Under the pieces are notes generated by a model. It did no database searches. It saw only the letters and a program-made list of their open reading frames with translations, and had not been told where the DNA came from. Of a stretch of DNA of 48,787 bases, positions 15,822 to 23,267 are shown piece by piece; within the stretch, counting starts at the first letter, position 1, and each line of letters begins with the position of its first letter. The DNA comes from Bacilli bacterium (GTDB lineage Bacteria > Bacillota_I > Bacilli_A > RF39 > UBA660). The stretch covers positions 1-48,787 of the forward strand of contig JAFWMN010000002.1 in the NCBI GenBank assembly GCA_017513865.1. The letters run 5' to 3'. A program made the translations under genes and the position numbers.

Positions 15822-17644
15822 TTACTGTCACCTCCAAAGAAAATTTCGTGCCATAATAGAAATACATATATAGTCCATACTTTTCTACTATTATCGGCCT
15901 TGCCTTTTTTATGGTCATCTAGTAGTTTGACAATTCTTTTTGTTTCAAAAAATCTATTGTTTTTTTCAAACATGGCTTTTATCTGTTTATAGGTATCTTC
16001 ATCTTTCATCCATTCTCTAATAGGAACTGGGAACCCGAGTTTCTTTTTTGTTGAAACTTTGTCTTCTAAAACTTCACTGGCAATATCTCTAAATATTTTT
16101 TTTGTAGTATATTTATCTGTTTTAAATTCTGTTGGAAGGCCTAAGGCGTAATCTATAAGAGGTCTATCTAAGAATGGAACCCTTACTTCTAAAGAGTTTG
16201 CCATGCTCATTTTATCAGCTTTTAATAAAATATCACCAATTAACCAAAAGTTGAAATCTATGTATTGCATTTTAGTAATGTCATCTTTATCTTTTACTTT
16301 TTCATAATATTCTAATGTTAATTCTTTAAAACCTTTGGTTCGTGGTTTACTTACTAATATTTTTTTGATTTCATGCATGTTAAAGATGAAGGCATTTCCA
16401 ACAAATCGGTCTTCTAGTTTTTTACCTCTTCTTACTAAAAAATTTATGCCTCTTCGTGGTGGTAGAAGGCTGGCTATTTTACCAACAACATATCTTGCTG
16501 GATATGGTACTTTATAATACCAACTAGCTACTAAGGGTTCTTGATAAATATTATATCCGCCGAATATTTCATCAGCACCCTCACCTGATAATGATACTTT
16601 AACATTTTCACTAGCTATTTTAGTAACGAAATATAGTGCGATAGCGGATGGATCGGCTAATGGTTCATCCATATAATATAGAATATTTGGAAGATTTTTA
16701 AAATACTCTTCTTTGGTTATAACTTTATTGATGTTTTTGGTATTTATTTTTTCTGATAGATCTTCTGCGTAACTTATTTCACTATATTTTTTATTATTAA
16801 AGCCAACAGTAAATGTCTTATCAACATCACTTTTAGCAGCGATAAATGAAGAGTCGACACCACTTGATAGGAATGAACCTACTTCGACATCACTGATTTT
16901 ATGAGCTTTAATTGAATCATCTAATCTTTCTTTAATACCTCTACGCCACTCTTCGTATGTTTTATCTTTATCGGTATCAAATTTAACTTCATAATATTTT
17001 TTAATAGTAAGTTTACCGTCTTTATATTTTAAATAATGTCCTGGCATTAATTTATAAACGTTTTTAAAAAAGGTTTCTTCTCCCGCACTATACTGAAATG
17101 TTAAATAGTATTCTAACATTTTAGTGTTTAAGGCTTTTTTAAAATGTGGATGAATTAAAAAGCTTTTTATTTCTGAACCAAATAGGAAGGTATTTCCCAT
17201 TTTTGAATAGTAAAAAGGTTTTATTCCATAAAAGTCTCTTGCAGCAAAAATTTCTTTTGTTTCTTTATCGTAAATAACAAAAGCAAACATTCCTCTTAGT
17301 TTATCTAATATTTTTTCTTTATATTCTTCATAACCGTGCAAGATTACTTCAGTATCAGTATTTGTTTTAAATTTATGTTTTTTCTTTATTAAGTCTTCTC
17401 TTAATTTTTGATAATTATATATTTCACCATTAAAAACGATAACTTTAGTTTCGTTTTCATTATATATTGGTTGATCACCACTTTTTAGATCGATAATTGA
17501 AAGTCTTCTAAAACCTAAGGCGATGTTTTCATCACAGTAATATCCTTCGGAATCAGGACCACGATGAGCGATTAAATCGGCCATTTTTTTAATATTATCT
17601 TTCTTGTCTTTTTCTTTATTTATGTATCCTACAAAGCCACACAT
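15818..17644 (-). CDS. asnB: Glutamine-hydrolysing asparagine synthetase (AsnB family)
   Basis: Amidotransferase of 608 residues. The N-terminal class II glutaminase domain begins MCGFVGYIN, with Cys2 as the nucleophile after Met removal, and shows AHRGPDSEG and FNGEIYNYQ. The C-terminal ATP-pyrophosphatase domain shows SSGVDSS (about 262-268), SLSGEGADEIFGGY and LEVRVPFLDRPL. Family members make asparagine, but AsnB/LtsA enzymes in some bacteria amidate the peptidoglycan diamino acid. Because it is coupled to a membrane protein and a MurE-like ligase, a wall-amidation role deserves thought. The ATG follows AAGGAGG. Confidence 0.95.
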   Translation of the reverse strand: MCGFVGYINKEKDKKDNIKKMADLIAHRGPDSEGYYCDENIALGFRRLSIIDLKSGDQPIYNENETKVIVFNGEIYNYQKLREDLIKKKHKFKTNTDTEVILHGYEEYKEKILDKLRGMFAFVIYDKETKEIFAARDFYGIKPFYYSKMGNTFLFGSEIKSFLIHPHFKKALNTKMLEYYLTFQYSAGEETFFKNVYKLMPGHYLKYKDGKLTIKKYYEVKFDTDKDKTYEEWRRGIKERLDDSIKAHKISDVEVGSFLSSGVDSSFIAAKSDVDKTFTVGFNNKKYSEISYAEDLSEKINTKNINKVITKEEYFKNLPNILYYMDEPLADPSAIALYFVTKIASENVKVSLSGEGADEIFGGYNIYQEPLVASWYYKVPYPARYVVGKIASLLPPRRGINFLVRRGKKLEDRFVGNAFIFNMHEIKKILVSKPRTKGFKELTLEYYEKVKDKDDITKMQYIDFNFWLIGDILLKADKMSMANSLEVRVPFLDRPLIDYALGLPTEFKTDKYTTKKIFRDIASEVLEDKVSTKKKLGFPVPIREWMKDEDTYKQIKAMFEKNNRFFETKRIVKLLDDHKKGKADNSRKVWTIYVFLLWHEIFFGGDSN

Positions 17645-17674
17645 ATTACTGCCTCCTTGGTTTTTTCTATATTT

Positions 17675-17684
17675 ATTTTAGCAC
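17675..17684 (-). promoter_or_regulatory. Extended -10 promoter of the asnB operon
   Basis: The minus strand reads GTGCTAAAAT, an extended -10, 30 bases before the asnB start. The -35 position (TTTTAA) is weak. Confidence 0.55.
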
Positions 17685-17713
17685 AAATACTTTCTTTTTA
17701 AAAGATTTGGATA

Positions 17714-17742
17714 ATAAAAAGTTTAGGTGAATACCTAAACTT
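17714..17742 (-). terminator. Terminator after the RDD gene
   Basis: The arms AAGTTTAGGT (17719-17728) and ACCTAAACTT (17733-17742) are perfect around a 4-base loop, with T5 on the minus strand. Confidence 0.92.
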
Positions 17743-18700
17743 AGCCATCAATTATTATTGTTTTTGTTATCATATCTTTAATAGTTTGTCTTTTATTATG
17801 TGTTAAAGGTAAGAGAAACCCCAAGGTTACTATATCTATAATTTGTAAAATTTCTCTTATTAATGATTTTATAAATGATATCTTATTTTCATCTAAATTA
17901 GTTAGTCTCATATTAAGAAGTCTTCTACCAACGGTCTTTCCTCTATAGCTTTCATTAATAGGAAAATATAATATAGAAACAATAGATGTTAATATATATT
18001 TTATAATTTCTTTATTTTTCATCATTAATTCTGGCAGGTTTTGAACGTTTTTTATGATGTAGTCATAAGCATATATTATAGTTACATTTATTAAGGCAAT
18101 AACCATGATATCTAGAATATAAGCTACTAATCTTTTTCCGGCTGAGGCATAACTATGTTTATCTTCTTCTTTGAAATCAACTTTATTTAAGACATATGTT
18201 TTGCTTACTCTATCAGCTAGGGTTTGTCTTTTTGGGGGAGCTACACAGATGGAAAAGCCGATACCCAAAGTTAATACATTTAGTATTTTTGTAATATTTC
18301 TACCGATTAGAGCTATAAAAGTCATTGGGTTTTCATGTTCATCCATTACCTCAATGCCAACTATTTTTTTACCAATAGAGGCTCGCCATTTTGTTCTTTC
18401 CATTATAGACATTAAAAGAACATAAAAAATGGCAAATATAGCTAAATTAATATAAATGTTGGTTTTATAGTATTTTGTTAAAAAATGTATTATGAATATA
18501 GTTATTCCTGATATTATTTCGAAGTCAATTACGCCAGCAACTAATCTTTTTATAAATCCGGCATATTTACCTTCTTCAATAAATTTCTGCTTTTTTACTC
18601 TTTTGAAAAAGGCTTCTATTTCTTCAAAATCATAATTACAATGTGGGCATTTGTTTAAATTACTATCGATCATTCGGCCACATTTTGGGCAACCTTTCAT
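17741..18700 (-). CDS. Zinc-ribbon protein with two RDD membrane domains
   Basis: The 319-residue membrane protein begins with a zinc ribbon (CPKCG and CPHCNY, residues 4-21). Two RDD domains in tandem follow. The first has AGFIKRLVAGVIDFEI and GKKIVGIEV; the second has AGKRLVAYILDIMVI and GKTVGRRLLNMRL. Each provides two or more transmembrane helices. RDD proteins are thought to be transporters or membrane organisers; the substrate is unknown. The start is the ATG at 18700 behind AGGTGAT; longer upstream extensions would run back through a terminator. A TGATATAAT -10 lies at 18720-18728. Confidence 0.88.
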   Translation of the reverse strand: MKGCPKCGRMIDSNLNKCPHCNYDFEEIEAFFKRVKKQKFIEEGKYAGFIKRLVAGVIDFEIISGITIFIIHFLTKYYKTNIYINLAIFAIFYVLLMSIMERTKWRASIGKKIVGIEVMDEHENPMTFIALIGRNITKILNVLTLGIGFSICVAPPKRQTLADRVSKTYVLNKVDFKEEDKHSYASAGKRLVAYILDIMVIALINVTIIYAYDYIIKNVQNLPELMMKNKEIIKYILTSIVSILYFPINESYRGKTVGRRLLNMRLTNLDENKISFIKSLIREILQIIDIVTLGFLLPLTHNKRQTIKDMITKTIIIDG

Positions 18701-18741
18701 GCTTATCACCTCTATTTTTATTATATCAAAATTTAGCAAAT

Positions 18742-18764
18742 AAAAAAACGCTTTTTGCGTTTTT
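18742..18764 (-). terminator. Terminator after the barrel-domain gene
   Basis: The arms AAAAACGC (18744-18751) and GCGTTTTT (18757-18764) are followed by a T-run on the minus strand. Confidence 0.9.
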
Positions 18765-19464
18765 ACCAATTTGTATAAATATCAATGGTTCCTGAAGCAC
18801 ATCCAGAATCATATACTTTAGCTGGTCCTAGAGAAGTTTTTACAACAGATCCTTTTGATAAATATGACGTGCTGGCAGCAACACATATGTAACCATCACC
18901 ATCTCTTATAGTTCCGTCATCAGCAACGTGTCTTCCAGGAATTCTTAGAGATGTTCCTGGTAATACTCTTTGTGAGTAGTATGTTTCTTTATGATTATTA
19001 TAATATAACGCACCGATTGATTTGGTTAATTTTCTGGTGTTTGTTTCATAAGGGGCACTATATTCCATTTTAAATGAACCATTAGCAATAGCAGCGGCTA
19101 GTTCTTCATTAGTCATATCATTATATGATTTTGTAGGAGCTGGAGTAGCTTCCACTACTGGAGCTTCTTCCACTTTTTCTTCTTTTATTTCTTCTTTTTT
19201 TGGTTCTTCTTTTACCTCTTCTACTGGCTGTTCTTGTGGAGTTTCTTCTTGAGCTTCAGCGGTTACTGGGACAGCAGTATCCCTTTCATTCATAAGGATA
19301 GCATTGTTGGTTCTTGAGACAGGGGTACTTGTTGCTTTTTCTTGTTTAATTGGTTCTTTATTTTCAATGCTTTGAACATTGGCTAGGGTAATTAATCTTG
19401 GAGCAAATATTGAAATAAGAACACCAAAAATAACGATTCCTGAAACTTTTACAGTTGGCTTCAT
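18763..19464 (-). CDS. Secreted or anchored double-psi barrel (3D/YabE-like) wall protein
   Basis: The 233-residue protein starts with a signal or anchor helix (about residues 8-28). A long Glu/Lys/Pro-rich spacer (about 35-112) suits crossing the wall. The C-terminal domain (about 160-233) contains RDGDGYICVAAS, GSVVKTSLGPAKVYD and SGTIDIYTNW. This is the strand pattern of the double-psi barrel found in lytic transglycosylase-like and resuscitation-type proteins (3D/RlpA/YabE). It ends at the barrel. It is monocistronic with its own promoter. The promoter element is shared with the next upstream gene, another wall enzyme, suggesting joint control. Confidence 0.85.
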   Translation of the reverse strand: MKPTVKVSGIVIFGVLISIFAPRLITLANVQSIENKEPIKQEKATSTPVSRTNNAILMNERDTAVPVTAEAQEETPQEQPVEEVKEEPKKEEIKEEKVEEAPVVEATPAPTKSYNDMTNEELAAAIANGSFKMEYSAPYETNTRKLTKSIGALYYNNHKETYYSQRVLPGTSLRIPGRHVADDGTIRDGDGYICVAASTSYLSKGSVVKTSLGPAKVYDSGCASGTIDIYTNW

Positions 19465-19489
19465 TTATCTCTCCTACTTTCTAAAGTTA

Positions 19490-19524
19490 ATTTTAGCACA
19501 TTTGGTTTTAATCGTCAAATTGGG
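19490..19524 (-). promoter_or_regulatory. Promoter of the barrel-domain gene with shared element
   Basis: On the minus strand, -35 TTGACG (19513-19518), a 17-bp spacer and extended -10 TGCTAAAAT (-10 at 19490-19495). CCCAATTTGACGA around the -35 (19512-19524) is repeated exactly at 20362-20374. Confidence 0.78.
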
Positions 19525-19561
19525 TTTTAGGGAAAAAAGTATTATGTTTTATAGATATATG

Positions 19562-19588
19562 AAAAAAAGCAAAAACTATTTTGCTTTT
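19562..19588 (-). terminator. Terminator after the glucosaminidase-like gene
   Basis: The arms AAAAGCAAAA (19565-19574) and TTTTGCTTTT (19579-19588) are followed by T7 on the minus strand. Confidence 0.85.
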
Positions 19589-20292
19589 ATTTCATTCATG
19601 TATGATCTTACTTGAGTGGCCCATGTTGGACTACCAGCATATTTAGGTCCCATGGCTTCTGGGGTAGTTAAACCTTTTGAAGCATAGTTTCTAGATATAT
19701 TACTAATAAAGGCTCTAATACCCTCATCTAATGATGGGAATGAGGCATAAGCTCCACCACCACAGCCTGGTCTACCTTTCATACCACCGACGTTGTTACA
19801 AGATTTAACTAATCTACTACAGTTCCACTTACATCCAGTTTCGTGCATTGAGATAGCAACAGCTAAGTAAGGGTCGACATTGTACTCTACTGATAATCTA
19901 GCAAACAGCTCACCTTTTCCTGACAGGTCAGAGTGAAGTGATCTATTTAATTTGTCAGATAATTGTTCAATATTCATACCGTCGTAGACAATTCTTCTTG
20001 CTTCTTCGGCTCTTCTTTTTTCTTCTTCTATTTTTCTTTGTTCTTCTTCTATTCTTTTTTGTTCCTCTAAAGCCTTTTTCTTAGCTATTTTAATTTGTCT
20101 TAATTCCTCAACATCAATTTCTATCTTTAAGATGTTTGGGTTACCAATATTAACAAGCTCACTAGAAGGCTTTACTTTTAGCATATTCTTAGTTGTTCTT
20201 ATTTCGGCATGTACTGTTGGCTCCATTATAGCCATAACAGTCATTATTAATATTAAAACGATAGTCGTTTTAACAAGCCGTGTTGTTTTCAT
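19576..20292 (-). CDS. Secreted glucosaminidase / lytic-enzyme-type protein
   Basis: Predicted peptidoglycan-cleaving enzyme of 238 residues. It has a signal peptide ending near VHA (residue 29), a Glu/Lys/Arg coiled coil (about 62-100), then a lysozyme-like domain. The candidate catalytic Glu151 is in AVAISMHETG; SCNNVGGMKG and AYASFPSLDEGIRAF are typical of the glucosaminidase (LYZ2/Bax) group. Cys154, Cys158, Cys165 and Cys177 could form disulphides. The start is the ATG at 20292 behind GGAGAGGTG. It has its own promoter and terminator. The close relation to the neighbouring barrel protein's promoter suggests both remodel the wall together. Confidence 0.9.
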   Translation of the reverse strand: MKTTRLVKTTIVLILIMTVMAIMEPTVHAEIRTTKNMLKVKPSSELVNIGNPNILKIEIDVEELRQIKIAKKKALEEQKRIEEEQRKIEEEKRRAEEARRIVYDGMNIEQLSDKLNRSLHSDLSGKGELFARLSVEYNVDPYLAVAISMHETGCKWNCSRLVKSCNNVGGMKGRPGCGGGAYASFPSLDEGIRAFISNISRNYASKGLTTPEAMGPKYAGSPTWATQVRSYMNEIKAK

Positions 20293-20339
20293 ATTCACCT
20301 CTCCTAAAAATTGCAGATTTCTTGCTGAAAACAGGCTCT

Positions 20340-20374
20340 ATTCTATCATTTTTTATATTTTTCGTCAAATTGGG
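20340..20374 (-). promoter_or_regulatory. Promoter of the glucosaminidase-like gene with shared element
   Basis: On the minus strand, -35 TTGACG (20363-20368), a 17-bp spacer and -10 TAGAAT (20340-20345). It carries the same CCCAATTTGACGA around the -35 as the promoter at 19490-19524. Confidence 0.8.
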
Positions 20375-20393
20375 ATTTTTCTTATATTTTAAC

Positions 20394-20416
20394 AAAAAAA
20401 CTGAATTTTAATTCAG
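20394..20416 (-). terminator. Terminator after the alpha-CTD-like gene
   Basis: The arms CTGAATT (20401-20407) and AATTCAG (20410-20416), extended by A/T pairs, precede a T-run on the minus strand. Confidence 0.8.
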
Positions 20417-21048
20417 TTTCTTATTTTTTTATAAGTTTTTTGATGTTCTATTTCTTCTCTTTCAGCTTCTAGTTCTTCTATTTGTGTTTTTTCATTTTTC
20501 ATTATTTCTATTAATGTGTTCATTTTTTCATTTAATTCTCTTAATTCTTCTCTATGATTATTACGCTTTATTTCTAATTCTTCTAAGTAATAATCAATAG
20601 TTTTTATTCTATCATCATACTTTGATTCTTTTAAGCATAATCCTCTGCATTCTAATTCAGCTTCAATAAGTTCTATTTCAAATTCATTTAAATTTTCTAA
20701 TTCTCTTTCACTTTTCATAATTAAATCGTATGTTGTTCTTATTCCCATAGATACAAGTTTATGGCCTGTTTCTATAGGTAAGAGAAATTCGCTATATACC
20801 TTAATTTCTTCCTCTTTTTTATTTTCCTTTTTACTATATAAATAGTTATATATTATAGGTATAGATGATAAATAAAAGCAGTTTCCATTTATCATATCTC
20901 TTATTTCTTCGGCTGTATAATCTTCAAAAAACTCCTCCATTTCATCTCTTGTCAAATACATAACTGAAGAGTTTTTGAGAATTTTTTCCATTTCTTCTTT
21001 TTTCATATGATCACGTAATATATAGATTTTAGTAAAATTATTGTCCAT
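20413..21048 (-). CDS. Protein with RNA polymerase alpha-CTD-like domain and coiled coil
   Basis: Two hundred and eleven residues, no known full-length family. Residues about 88-140 (LLPIETGHKLVSMGIRTTYD and onward to RGLCL) follow the helix-hairpin-helix pattern of the RpoA C-terminal domain: L-S-x-R-x-x-x-x-L-x-x-x-G-I-x-T-x-x-D-L, then a second hairpin and G-L-x-L. A Glu/Lys coiled coil fills about 150-205. The N-terminus is helical and acidic. The ATG at 21048 follows AAAAGGAG. It is monocistronic. It could bind DNA or RNA polymerase, but the fold match is by eye and function is unknown. Confidence 0.8.
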   Translation of the reverse strand: MDNNFTKIYILRDHMKKEEMEKILKNSSVMYLTRDEMEEFFEDYTAEEIRDMINGNCFYLSSIPIIYNYLYSKKENKKEEEIKVYSEFLLPIETGHKLVSMGIRTTYDLIMKSERELENLNEFEIELIEAELECRGLCLKESKYDDRIKTIDYYLEELEIKRNNHREELRELNEKMNTLIEIMKNEKTQIEELEAEREEIEHQKTYKKIRN

Positions 21049-21209
21049 TTTTTTCTCCTTTTCTTTTCTAGTTTTTCTGGGTGTGGATGTATATTCTACC
21101 ATAATTTTTTAATTTTTAAAAGTTTTTTTGTTCAAGAGCTAATTTTGTGTTTTTATATATGAAACCTGATACTTTTATGCAGTTTTTATAAATCCTAACA
21201 AAAATTTAA
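21049..21209. other. AT-rich gap before the alpha-CTD-like gene
   Basis: These 161 bases hold the leader of the gene to the left. I see no ORF, RNA gene or clear hairpin in it. Confidence 0.5.
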
Positions 21210-21596
21210 TTAAGATAATTCTTTTTTTATTTTATTCCACATTTTTTTTATATTTTCATATTGTAATAAATTTTCTACTTTTTCTTTATCTATCCAAAAA
21301 GCATCTTCTATTTCCCCTTCTTGAGGTTTTATACTATTGTTTTTAGGTTTTCCTATAAAATATACTACTTCTTTATCTTTTCCTTTTTTTGTTTTGTAAA
21401 AAACTTTATATTTTTTATCCGAAATTATTATAGCATCTATATTTGTTTCTTCTTTTGTTTCTCTAATAGCTGTTTCTTTTTCAGTTTCATTTTTTTTAGT
21501 ATGACCTTTAGGAAAACTATATATATTGTTTTTTTGTTTTACCATTAATACTTTGTTATCTTTTTCTATTATTATTCCGCATGACTTTTCTTTCAT
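21210..21596 (-). CDS. Nudix hydrolase (Ap4A-hydrolase-like)
   Basis: One hundred and twenty-eight residues with a complete Nudix box at about 31-53: G, five residues, E, seven residues, then RETKEETN (consensus REUxEExGU). The SFPKGH motif just before the box is typical of bis(5'-nucleosyl) tetraphosphatases and related housecleaning enzymes that clear dinucleoside polyphosphates or damaged nucleotides. Its ATG overlaps the sortase stop as ATGA, so it is translated with the sortase, an unusual partner. The substrate is not determined. Confidence 0.93.
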   Translation of the reverse strand: MKEKSCGIIIEKDNKVLMVKQKNNIYSFPKGHTKKNETEKETAIRETKEETNIDAIIISDKKYKVFYKTKKGKDKEVVYFIGKPKNNSIKPQEGEIEDAFWIDKEKVENLLQYENIKKMWNKIKKELS

Positions 21597-22201
21597 ATTT
21601 TTTTTACACTTTCTAGATAAGCTATATAAATCGTTTGTTTAGTATTGTCATTTTTAGTACAGGTAACCATGGTTAAAGTACTTTTTTTAGTATTTCTATA
21701 TACAGTTAATTCACCATCTTTTTCTTCGTAATATATATTATCTATTTTATAAGTATATACTTTTCCTTTATAAGTTATTTTAGCTATATCGCCTACTTCT
21801 AGTTGATATAGGTGTTTAAAATAAGCTATATTACTAGTTCCTGAGTGGGCAATTAAAATGGTGTTCCCACCTTTTTCATCTGGATAGTTTGATGGTTCTA
21901 GGAATGTTATATTTTTACTTACATTATTATCTGGATTATCTTTATCATAGAAGCCTTGTGCTAGATTAATTTTTTCTATCTCTAATATCCCTAAATATCC
22001 GTTTGGTAGAGGTTCTGGTTCTGGCTCTTCTACATCTACGTTTTGTGGGGTATTATCACTACTCGTCATTAAAGAAATCCTTACTTTTTCATAGGCTTTT
22101 TGTTTTTTTGATTTTAGGTAATCACTTGATATTAAAAGGAGTCCTATCAAAACTAAAGTAACAGTTATAATTACTACGTTTTTATTACTTAGTTTAGTCA
22201 T
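21593..22201 (-). CDS. Sortase family transpeptidase lacking the usual active-site Arg
   Basis: Membrane-anchored cysteine transpeptidase of 202 residues. It has an N-terminal transmembrane helix (about 9-27), an acidic Pro-rich linker, then the sortase barrel. His119 is in ILIAHSGT and Cys181 in LTMVTCT. The third catalytic residue, an Arg about eight residues after the Cys, is replaced: the segment reads CTKNDNTKQTIYIAY. The start is the ATG at 22201 with AAAGGAG in front; an ATG further upstream has no SD. The Nudix gene overlaps its stop. No LPxTG substrate is encoded in the window. The sorting class cannot be assigned. Confidence 0.9.
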   Translation of the reverse strand: MTKLSNKNVVIITVTLVLIGLLLISSDYLKSKKQKAYEKVRISLMTSSDNTPQNVDVEEPEPEPLPNGYLGILEIEKINLAQGFYDKDNPDNNVSKNITFLEPSNYPDEKGGNTILIAHSGTSNIAYFKHLYQLEVGDIAKITYKGKVYTYKIDNIYYEEKDGELTVYRNTKKSTLTMVTCTKNDNTKQTIYIAYLESVKKI

Positions 22202-22257
22202 ATTGCATCTCCTTTCTTTCATTAAAAGTATATCAAAAATATATTAAAAAGTCTATT

Positions 22258-22281
22258 TAAAAACCAAACTATCTAGTTTGG
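22258..22281 (-). terminator. Terminator after the 22284-22874 gene
   Basis: The arms AACCAAACTA (22262-22271) and TAGTTTGG (22274-22281) precede T5 on the minus strand. Confidence 0.88.
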
Positions 22282-22283
22282 CT

Positions 22284-22874
22284 TTATCTTGTTCTACTTT
22301 CTGCAGTTCTTTGTGCCATTTCAGTTTCTATTGCTGCTTTTCTTTCAATATCTGTAGATAATAATCTTGGAAGATCTAGTTCAAATTGGCCTTGTATTTC
22401 AGCTAATGCAAGTTTTTTTAATTCTATTTGTTTTTCTAATTCAATTTCTTCTTCTCTTGTTGTACACTTTCTTTTTCTTGATTCTAATTCAAAAATTTCT
22501 TCATGGGTTGGGAGTTTTCCTTCAAATCCCATTTTCTCATATATTTCTTGTCTTTTTTCATCAAGTAAAATATATCCTACTGTGTTTGAAGGAAATTGAC
22601 CTATAACAGAGTTTAATGAGTTCTGATCTTCAATGCCTATACTGTTATACCTTGTATCCGGTTCATATTGTCCGGTGTGGCTATGATACGCATTAAATAA
22701 ATCATTTATACGACGTACAGCTTGAATGGATGCTGCTTCTTCTAAATTTTCATTCAATTTATTTAATGTTGAAATACGTATTTCATTTGAAGGTGCATAA
22801 TTTTCCTCACACTCTTTAAGACCACTTTTAATACCTCTAAGTATTTCTTTCTCAATATCTTGTCTATTTACCAT
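22284..22874 (-). CDS. Hypothetical protein, helical
   Basis: Family not recognised. One hundred and ninety-six residues, no signal peptide or membrane segment, mostly helical and charged, with a Glu/Lys-rich helix at about 130-160 and an Arg-rich end. The ATG follows AAAGGAG. It lies downstream of the 95- and 530-residue genes but behind a separate terminator, so it is its own transcription unit with an AT-only leader. Confidence 0.75.
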   Translation of the reverse strand: MVNRQDIEKEILRGIKSGLKECEENYAPSNEIRISTLNKLNENLEEAASIQAVRRINDLFNAYHSHTGQYEPDTRYNSIGIEDQNSLNSVIGQFPSNTVGYILLDEKRQEIYEKMGFEGKLPTHEEIFELESRKRKCTTREEEIELEKQIELKKLALAEIQGQFELDLPRLLSTDIERKAAIETEMAQRTAESRTR

Positions 22875-22953
22875 AAAATAACTCCTTTCATTTTTAATTA
22901 TATATATATATATATTATTGCAATGGGGTTTATTAAATTTTACGTTTTGTTTG

Positions 22954-22984
22954 ACAAAAAAAGAATAATGTTTAAATTATTCTT
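22954..22984 (-). terminator. Terminator after the 22977-23264 gene
   Basis: The arms AAGAATAAT (22961-22969) and ATTATTCTT (22976-22984) precede a T7 run on the minus strand. Confidence 0.85.
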
Positions 22985-23264
22985 CATCAGGTTCCAGATA
23001 ATTTAAAAGTAATAATAAGTTGTTTTTTAAGTCAACAATATTTGAAAAATTTTGAACTAACACTTCAGATTCTGTTAATGATGAATCTTCTCCAGATTGA
23101 TAATTATAGGGTTCCCTTAATTCTCTTTCCCCGTATAGGGAAAGCATTTGGTTAATTAAAACATGGATGCTTATTATTTCTTTGTTAAATTCATTTCTTT
23201 GATCATCTAGACTTAACGCTTTATAAGCATTAACTAGTTTATCCTTTAATTCTTTTTCATTCAT
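22977..23264 (-). CDS. Small helical hypothetical protein
   Basis: Ninety-five residues, acidic, helical, no known family. It starts 3 bases after the 530-residue gene. The only AGGAGG is about 16 bases before its ATG, too far for direct use, so translation probably depends on ribosomes finishing the upstream gene. This tight linkage suggests the two proteins act together. Confidence 0.75.
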   Translation of the reverse strand: MNEKELKDKLVNAYKALSLDDQRNEFNKEIISIHVLINQMLSLYGERELREPYNYQSGEDSSLTESEVLVQNFSNIVDLKNNLLLLLNYLEPDEE

Positions 23265-23267
23265 ATT

